Positions 19,537-24,417 of a DNA stretch of 24,417 nt are shown piece by piece (within the stretch, counting starts at the first letter, position 1; every line of letters begins with the position of its first letter). The notes below the pieces were generated by a model, which made no database searches, had not been told where the DNA came from, and saw only the letters and a list, made by a program, of their open reading frames with translations. Source of the DNA: an uncultured Oscillospiraceae bacterium. GTDB lineage: Bacteria; Bacillota; Clostridia; Oscillospirales; Oscillospiraceae. The DNA is taken from the NCBI GenBank assembly GCA_900759385.1, contig CAAEUZ010000045.1:1-24417 (forward strand). Reading direction: 5' to 3'. A program made the translations under genes and the position numbers.

Positions 19537-20685
19537 TCATATCCCATTAGACGAGTTATGTCCAGCAAAGTTTCTCACAATTTCACGATAATTATCGGGA
19601 TCCGTCGCCGTCTCGGTGTTGAACAAAAGGACACGGCTGTGTTCATTTAGCCCCGCGGCTGCTCGCAGCGGCTCCAGCCCGGGGGAGAGCATGACAGCGC
19701 GCAGGAGCCCGTACCCGGCCGCGCCTGACTCGCCGGCGGTCACGCCCTCGCGCGCCAGGGCCCGCATGGCGTCCGCCGCCCGGCTGTCCGGCAGCGCGGC
19801 GAAAAAGCGCGCCCGGCACTCCAGGGAGCGCAGGCCCAGGGAACAGGGCTCGCCGCAGGCCAGGCCGGCCATGATGGTGTTCAGCTCACCGCCGACCGTA
19901 CGCGTCTTGCCGGCGGCTGCGGAGAGCATCAGGCAGGGCGCGGCGGCGGCCTCCGCCACCATGAAGGTGATGTCCGCATCAGGGTACAGTTCGCACAGCG
20001 CTGAGCAGGCTGCCCCGGCGAAGGAGCCGACCCCGGCCTGCAGGATCACGTGCGTCGGCGGCGCGCCCAGCTGCTGCACGGCCTCGGCGATGAGCGCCCC
20101 GTAGCCGCGCATGATCTCGTGCGGCAGCTGCTCGTAGCCGGGCAGGGTGGTGTCCTGCAGCAGGATGCCGCCCTGCTCTTCGGCCAGGAGCGCGGCCCGG
20201 CGCACGCACTCGTCGTAGTTGGCGTCCTCCACCGTCACCGACGCGCCCTCGGCCGCGATGGCCTCGTATCTCGCTCGCGTACTGCCCGACGGCATCAGCA
20301 CCGCCGCGCGCTGGCCCAGGCGGCGGGCGAGCCAGGCCACGGCGCGGCCGTGGTTGCCGTCTGTGGCGGTGAAGAACACCGTCCGGCGCGGTGAGGCGGC
20401 AGCAGCGGGCCAGCTCATCCGGCCCTCGCCCAGCAGGGCGCGGGACATGGCGTATCCCGCGCCGAGCAGCTTGAAGGAGCCGGGGCCGAAGCGGCGGCCC
20501 TCGTCCTTTATGAACACCTCGCCGAGCCCGAGCGTGGCCGGGGCCAGATGCAGCTGCGTGAGCGGCGACGGCTCATAGAAGGGCGCGCTGCGCCAGAACT
20601 CAAGCGCCTCGAGGGCGTCCTCTGCCGTTACGGGCGTGAACTTCTCCGCCCTCAGTTTATTCTCAATCCAGCGCACAGATTCCAA
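19537..20685 (-). CDS. dpaL: Diaminopropionate ammonia-lyase
   Basis: 382 residues. A fold-type II PLP enzyme that breaks 2,3-diaminopropionate into pyruvate and two ammonia. Diagnostic stretches shared with E. coli YgeX: KDEGRRFGPGSFKLLGAGYA with PLP lysine K72, ATDGNHGRAVAW, LQAGVGSFAGA, IMAGLACGEP and SGESGAAGYG. The start is TTG at 20685: GGAGGT (plus 20692-20697) lies 6 nt upstream, and a TATAAT promoter box (plus 20713-20718) lies between it and the only upstream ATG (20745), which therefore cannot be used. Serine/threonine dehydratase is the alternative, but the motifs fit DpaL clearly. Confidence 0.92.
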   Translation of the reverse strand: MESVRWIENKLRAEKFTPVTAEDALEALEFWRSAPFYEPSPLTQLHLAPATLGLGEVFIKDEGRRFGPGSFKLLGAGYAMSRALLGEGRMSWPAAAASPRRTVFFTATDGNHGRAVAWLARRLGQRAAVLMPSGSTRARYEAIAAEGASVTVEDANYDECVRRAALLAEEQGGILLQDTTLPGYEQLPHEIMRGYGALIAEAVQQLGAPPTHVILQAGVGSFAGAACSALCELYPDADITFMVAEAAAAPCLMLSAAAGKTRTVGGELNTIMAGLACGEPCSLGLRSLECRARFFAALPDSRAADAMRALAREGVTAGESGAAGYGLLRAVMLSPGLEPLRAAAGLNEHSRVLLFNTETATDPDNYREIVRNFAGHNSSNGI

Positions 20686-20712
20686 TCCGGCACCTCCCGC
20701 GCGTTTTTGTAC

Positions 20713-20741
20713 ATTATAGCACGGCGCTTCCGCCGTGAAAA
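20713..20741 (-). promoter_or_regulatory. dpaL promoter with palindrome in the spacer
   Basis: Minus strand: TTTTCA (plus 20736-20741), 17-nt spacer, TATAAT (plus 20713-20718) preceded by TGC. ACGGCG-cttc-CGCCGT (20721-20736) fills the spacer and could be an operator. Confidence 0.55.
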
Positions 20742-20742
20742 G

Positions 20743-20770
20743 CAAAATCCCCGCCGTGTGCAGGCGGGGG
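20743..20770 (-). terminator. Terminator after ltaE
   Basis: Minus strand: CCCCGCC, 7-nt loop, GGCGGGG, then ATTTTGCTTTT. It ends the clpE-ltaE unit just before the dpaL promoter. Confidence 0.8.
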
Positions 20771-20780
20771 GTTGATGCTT

Positions 20781-21809
20781 TCAGAGCGATTCTATGTCGG
20801 CTATCAGGGCGTCCACGTCCTCTTCCCTGGTGGCCCAGCTGGTGCAGAAGCGCACGGCGGTGTGGGAGCCGTCCACCTTGCCCCAGTGGCTGAAGGTGTA
20901 TTTCTCCGCCAGCTTTTCCAGCACGGCGTCGGGGACTATGGGGAATTGCTGGTTCGTGGGCGAGTCGTAGCAGAGCGGCCAGCCCTTGGCCTCAAAGGCG
21001 GCGCGGAGCTTCATGGCGAGGTCAACCTCGCGCTTCGCCGTGCGCTCATAGAGCCCGTCATGCATGAGCGCGCCGAACTGCACGCCCAGCAGGCGGCCCT
21101 TGGCGAACATGCCGCCGCGCTGCTTGACTATATAGCGGAAGTCGCGTGCGATGGCCCTGTTCGTGATTACCACGGCCTCGCCGAAGAGCGCGCCGAGCTT
21201 GGTGCCGCCTATGTAGAAGGCGTCGGTGAGGCGCGCGAGATCGGGCAGGGCCATGTCGCTGCTGACGAGCGCGGTGCCGAGCCGGGCTCCGTCAACGTAG
21301 AAGAGCAGCCCCTTCTCGCGGCAGACGGCGCTGAGTGCCTCCAGCTCGGCCAGCGAGTACACGGTGCCGTTTTCGGTCGGCTGGGAGATGTACACCAGCG
21401 CGGGCTGGGCCATGTGCTCGTGGGTGGAGTCGTTCCAGTGCGCCTCAACGCAGCTGCGCACCTGTGCGGCGGTGATCTTGCCGTCGCCGCTGGGCAGCGT
21501 TATGACCTTGTGTCCCGCGGCCTCTATGCTGCCCGTCTCGTGCACGGCTATGTGCCCGGTCTCGGCGGCTATGGCGGCCTGATGCGGCCGGAGGGCGGCG
21601 GTGATGACTATCATGTTGGCCTGCGTGCCGCCGACGAGGAAGTGCACGTCCGCGTCCGGCGCGTTGCACTTGGCGCGGATCATGTCCGCCGCCTCGCGGC
21701 AGTACTCGTCCTCGCCGTAGCCGGGGGTCTGGGCGTAGTTGGTGTCGCACAGCGCCTGCATCACCTCCGGCAGCGCGCCCTCCAGGTAGTCGCTCTCAAA
21801 ACGAATCAT
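20781..21809 (-). CDS. ltaE: Low-specificity L-threonine aldolase
   Basis: 342 residues of the beta-eliminating lyase/threonine aldolase family. The cytosolic PLP enzyme cleaves L-threonine and allo-threonine to glycine and acetaldehyde. Motifs: FESDYLEGALPEVMQAL at the start, FLVGGTQANM (57-66), HETGSIEAAGHK, YVDGARLGTAL (171-181) and the PLP-binding lysine K204 in YIGGTKLGALFGEA. The ATG lies one base after the clpE-like stop, with the ribosome site inside the end of that gene, so the two are co-translated. This is an unusual operon partner for a heat-shock ATPase. Confidence 0.92.
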   Translation of the reverse strand: MIRFESDYLEGALPEVMQALCDTNYAQTPGYGEDEYCREAADMIRAKCNAPDADVHFLVGGTQANMIVITAALRPHQAAIAAETGHIAVHETGSIEAAGHKVITLPSGDGKITAAQVRSCVEAHWNDSTHEHMAQPALVYISQPTENGTVYSLAELEALSAVCREKGLLFYVDGARLGTALVSSDMALPDLARLTDAFYIGGTKLGALFGEAVVITNRAIARDFRYIVKQRGGMFAKGRLLGVQFGALMHDGLYERTAKREVDLAMKLRAAFEAKGWPLCYDSPTNQQFPIVPDAVLEKLAEKYTFSHWGKVDGSHTAVRFCTSWATREEDVDALIADIESL

Positions 21810-21810
21810 G

Positions 21811-24144
21811 TCACTCGGCCTCCACGTTTATCTTTCCGTCCGCGGCGGTGAGGCGGATGCCCTTAAGGCTGCCGCGGCGCTGGTCGACGATGACTGCCGC
21901 CACCGCGTCCTCGATGTCCTTCTGTATCGTGCGGCGCAGGTTGCGTGCGCCGTAAGTCAGGCTGTAGCTCTTCTCGACGAGGTAGCTGAGCACGCTCTCG
22001 TCCCAGGTGAAGTCCATGCCCTTCTCGCGCATGAGGTCGCGCACCTCGCCGAGCATGAGTTCGGCGATGCTCTTGAAGTTCTCCTCGGTGAGCTTGTTGA
22101 AGCAGATTATCTCGTCCACGCGGTTGATGAACTCGGGGCGCAGGAACTCGCCCAGCGCCTTCATGGCGCGCTCGCGGTCCTTGTCCGTGGCGGTGCCCAC
22201 GAAGCCGAGGGAGCCGCTCTTGGTGTTGCTGCCCGCGTTGGTGGTCATGATGATGACCGTGTTCTCAAAGTTGACCGTGCGGCCCTGGGCGTCCGTGATG
22301 CGGCCGTCGTCGAGGATCTGCAGCAGGATGTTCATGACGTCCGGGTGCGCCTTCTCAATCTCGTCGAAGAGCACGACGGAATAGGGCCTGCGGCGGATTT
22401 TCTCCGTGAGCTGGCCGGCCTCGTCGTAGCCGACATATCCCGGGGGCGAGCCGATGATGCGCGAGACGGAGAACTTCTCCATGAACTCGCTCATGTCGAG
22501 GCGGATCAGGCTCTCAGGCGAGTTGAACAGATCCGCGGCCAGGCGCTTGACGAGCTCGGTCTTGCCCACGCCGGTGCCGCCGACGAAGATGAAGCTGACC
22601 GGCTTGCGCTTGGCCTGCAGGCCGACGCGGGAGCGCTTTATGGCCGCGCAGACGGCGTCTATGGCCTCGTCCTGGCCAACAATGTGCTCGCGCAGGCGGT
22701 CGCCGAGCTTGCTCAGGCGCTCGTACTCGTCTTCCGTGATGGAGCTGGCGGGTATCTTTGTCCACAGCTCTATGACGCGGGCCAGGTTCTCTCGCGTGAG
22801 CGTGGGCTCGTGCGCCTTGAGCTGGTTTATCTCGTCTGTGAGCTGCATGACCGTGGTGCGGATGACGGCCAGGCGCTCGTAGTGCTCCTCCTGCGTGTCG
22901 GCCAGGAGTATCTCCCGCTCGCGGTTGAGGTCGTCTATCTCCTTCTGTGCCTCGTCTATGCGCGCCAGGCTCTTGTCCTTCAAGTTGACGTCCGAGCAGG
23001 CCTCGTCAATGAGGTCTATGGCCTTGTCGGGCAGGTAGCGGTCGGTAATATAGCGCTCGCTGAGCAGCACCGCCTCGCGGCACATCTCGGGCGGGATTTT
23101 GACCTGGTGGCACTCCTCGTAGTAGTGGGCGATGCCCTGGAGTATCTTGACGGAGTCGTCGATGCTCGGCTCGGCCACGGTGACGGGCTGGAAGCGGCGC
23201 TCGAGCGCGGCGTCCTTCTCGATGTGCTTGCGGTATTCGGTGAAGGTGGTCGCGCCTATGACCTGGATTTCGCCGCGGGAGAGGGCGGGCTTGAGTATAT
23301 TGGCGGCGTTCATGCTGCCCTCGGCGTCGCCCGCGCCGACGATGTTGTGCACCTCGTCGATGACGAGGATGATGTTGCCGGTCTTGCGTATCTCCTCGAT
23401 GAGCCCCTTCATGCGGCTCTCGAACTGGCCGCGGAACTGCGTACCGGCCACGAGAGCGGTGAGGTCGAGCAGGTACACTTCCTTGTCGCGCAGCTTGTAA
23501 GGCACGTTGCCGCTGGCTATGCGCTGGGCAAGGCCCTCTGCGATGGCGGTCTTGCCGACGCCGGGCTCGCCGATGAGGCAGGGGTTGTTCTTCTGGCGGC
23601 GGTTGAGGATCTGTATGACGCGCTCGAGCTCCTCCTCGCGGCCTATCATGGCGTCGAGCTTGCCGGAGCGGGCGCGCTCGGTGAGGTCTATGCAGTAGTT
23701 GTCGAGGAACTTGCGCTTGCCGCTGCGCGGCGGGGCGCTTTGCGGCGTGGGGCCGGACTGCTGTCCCGGATTCTGGCCGCTCTGCGCGGGCAGGTTGGGG
23801 TTTGGTTCCTGGCGCTGGGGCTGGCCGCCCATCTGGCCCATGAGCCGGTTGAGGAAGGGGAAGGTGGCCGTCTTGCCCTCGTCATCGCTGTCGGAGTCCG
23901 TATTCTCGATATCCATCAGGCCGTCGGCGCTGCCGAGGGCCTCCATCATCTCGTTGGTGAGGCCGTCCAGCTCATCGTCGGTGAGGCCCATCTTGTTTAT
24001 CACGTCGTCCACGGGCTTGATGTGCAGCTCACGGGCGCACTTCAGGCACAGCCCCTCGTTGTGGGACTGCCCGTTCGGGTCCATGCGGGTTATAAATATT
24101 ACCGCCACGTTTTTCTTGCAGCGTGAACAAAGGGTAGGTTGCAT
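21811..24144 (-). CDS. clpE: Clp ATPase with N-terminal zinc finger (ClpE-like)
   Basis: 777 residues. The N-terminal zinc finger (C6-S-R-C9 and C33-L-K-C36) is followed by a Gln/Pro/Gly-rich linker (about 105-142), a first AAA+ domain (Walker A GEPGVGKT 192-199, Walker B ILVIDE about 259-264), a short coiled coil (about 390-445) and a second AAA+ domain (GGTGVGKT 522-529, later VVLFDE). SLGFVG in the second domain is the LGF loop that docks ClpP. It should unfold substrates and feed the ClpP protease. The zinc finger and lack of a full ClpC N-domain favour ClpE. Start at 24144 because AGGAGA lies 7 nt upstream; the in-frame ATG at 24207 lies inside the CIRCE element and upstream sequence. 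Confidence 0.92.
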   Translation of the reverse strand: MQPTLCSRCKKNVAVIFITRMDPNGQSHNEGLCLKCARELHIKPVDDVINKMGLTDDELDGLTNEMMEALGSADGLMDIENTDSDSDDEGKTATFPFLNRLMGQMGGQPQRQEPNPNLPAQSGQNPGQQSGPTPQSAPPRSGKRKFLDNYCIDLTERARSGKLDAMIGREEELERVIQILNRRQKNNPCLIGEPGVGKTAIAEGLAQRIASGNVPYKLRDKEVYLLDLTALVAGTQFRGQFESRMKGLIEEIRKTGNIILVIDEVHNIVGAGDAEGSMNAANILKPALSRGEIQVIGATTFTEYRKHIEKDAALERRFQPVTVAEPSIDDSVKILQGIAHYYEECHQVKIPPEMCREAVLLSERYITDRYLPDKAIDLIDEACSDVNLKDKSLARIDEAQKEIDDLNREREILLADTQEEHYERLAVIRTTVMQLTDEINQLKAHEPTLTRENLARVIELWTKIPASSITEDEYERLSKLGDRLREHIVGQDEAIDAVCAAIKRSRVGLQAKRKPVSFIFVGGTGVGKTELVKRLAADLFNSPESLIRLDMSEFMEKFSVSRIIGSPPGYVGYDEAGQLTEKIRRRPYSVVLFDEIEKAHPDVMNILLQILDDGRITDAQGRTVNFENTVIIMTTNAGSNTKSGSLGFVGTATDKDRERAMKALGEFLRPEFINRVDEIICFNKLTEENFKSIAELMLGEVRDLMREKGMDFTWDESVLSYLVEKSYSLTYGARNLRRTIQKDIEDAVAAVIVDQRRGSLKGIRLTAADGKINVEAE

Positions 24145-24200
24145 AGTAAAATCTCCTGTATATATCAATAAATTCCAGCCGCGGGGTGAAGAAAAGAAAA

Positions 24201-24227
24201 TTAGCACTCTTTATATCCGAGTGCTAA
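24201..24227 (-). promoter_or_regulatory. CIRCE element (HrcA operator)
   Basis: TTAGCACTC-N9-GAGTGCTAA, a perfect match to the CIRCE consensus, between the promoter and the clpE-like start. It should place this operon under HrcA heat-shock repression. Confidence 0.95.
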
Positions 24228-24254
24228 TTTATCACTAAGTGTTCCGCTTGTCAA
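24226..24254 (-). promoter_or_regulatory. Promoter of the clpE-ltaE operon
   Basis: Minus strand: TTGACA (plus 24249-24254), 17-nt spacer, TAAATT (plus 24226-24231) with TGA before it. CIRCE starts at the -10 and covers the transcript start. Confidence 0.7.
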
Positions 24255-24328
24255 CACCGCTGGTGTTAAATTGACAGTTTGTTCATAAGTTGGGGAGGGG
24301 CTGCCTTTGGAAAGGCAGGGGAAACTCT

Positions 24329-24415
24329 CGGGGGCATTTCTTTTTGTGCTTGCCAAAAAGAAATGTCCCCGGACCCCCAAAGAGAAAAGCGCTTTTGCTG
24401 GTGCGGTGGAACCTT
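24329..24415 (+). repeat. Dispersed repeat, copy B
   Basis: GGGGCATTTCTTTTTG and CAAAAAGAAATgtCCCC form a hairpin (about 24331-24370), followed by CCCCCAAAGAGAAAAGCGCTTTT and GTGCGGTGGAACCTT (24401-24415). The parts and order are the same as at 1-92. A small separate hairpin CTGCCTTT-gg-AAAGGCAG lies at 24301-24318. No gene is seen in 24255-24417. Confidence 0.6.
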
Positions 24416-24417
24416 AC

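Noticed and set aside
20772..21851. 359-codon plus-strand frame opposite ltaE
   Set aside because: Shadow frame; threonine aldolase motifs are on the minus strand.
21808..24126. 772-codon open frame on the plus strand opposite the clpE-like gene
   Set aside because: A shadow of GC-rich codon use in the true gene on the other strand; its translation is low-complexity (Leu/Ala/Val/Glu/Asp/His) with no family pattern, and the clpE motifs on the minus strand are unambiguous.

Overview
The window looks like chromosomal DNA of an anaerobic, endospore-forming member of the Clostridia. The evidence is spoIIP, a SleB-type cell-wall hydrolase, a rubredoxin-first (reverse) rubrerythrin, a separate rubredoxin, and GC-rich core genes of the kind seen in Oscillospiraceae-like gut bacteria. 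The taxonomic placement is inference. Both ends carry copies of one hairpin-containing dispersed repeat in the same orientation, so this may be a whole contig broken at repeats.

Core, left (1-2916): a palindrome-rich non-coding stretch, then thiD-cytX (uptake and phosphorylation of hydroxymethylpyrimidine, a thiamin precursor), then on the minus strand a 50-residue rubredoxin. Core, right (13617-24415): perR-reverse rubrerythrin (oxidative stress), a two-CBS-domain protein, spoIIP, a TSCPD-domain protein, a SleB-type hydrolase, rsmG, then a minus-strand block of clpE-like (with a perfect CIRCE operator), ltaE, dpaL and a Thr/Pro-rich membrane-anchored protein.

Between them lies a visibly more AT-rich integrated element of about 10.7 kb. 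It has entered the 3' end of the rubrerythrin gene. An 81-bp direct repeat (2917-2997 and 13617-13697, two silent differences) marks its ends: the right copy completes the intact gene and the left copy is the displaced original 3' end. The element carries a Tn916-like integrase beside the left end, terminal GTTGCAC repeats, a WYL regulator, a second minimal tyrosine recombinase with its own repeat cluster, a SprT-like metalloprotease, a small phage/ICE-type protein, a Cro/CI-like repressor with three 17-bp operators, a structured palindromic segment, a palindromic promoter, a gene broken by an amber codon, a large BspA-like SLH-anchored surface protein with a divergent XRE regulator, another XRE regulator, and two paralogous proteins of unknown function. 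I see no relaxase, coupling protein or conjugation ATPase, so it looks like a mobilisable or degenerate genomic island rather than a self-transmissible ICE.

The most interesting points are the precise restoration of the rubrerythrin reading frame (including di-iron ligands) plus an element-supplied terminator, the separation of rubrerythrin from its probable downstream rubredoxin, the terminal repeat array, the second recombinase with a core-like inverted repeat, and the symmetric promoter that could drive an unannotated small RNA.
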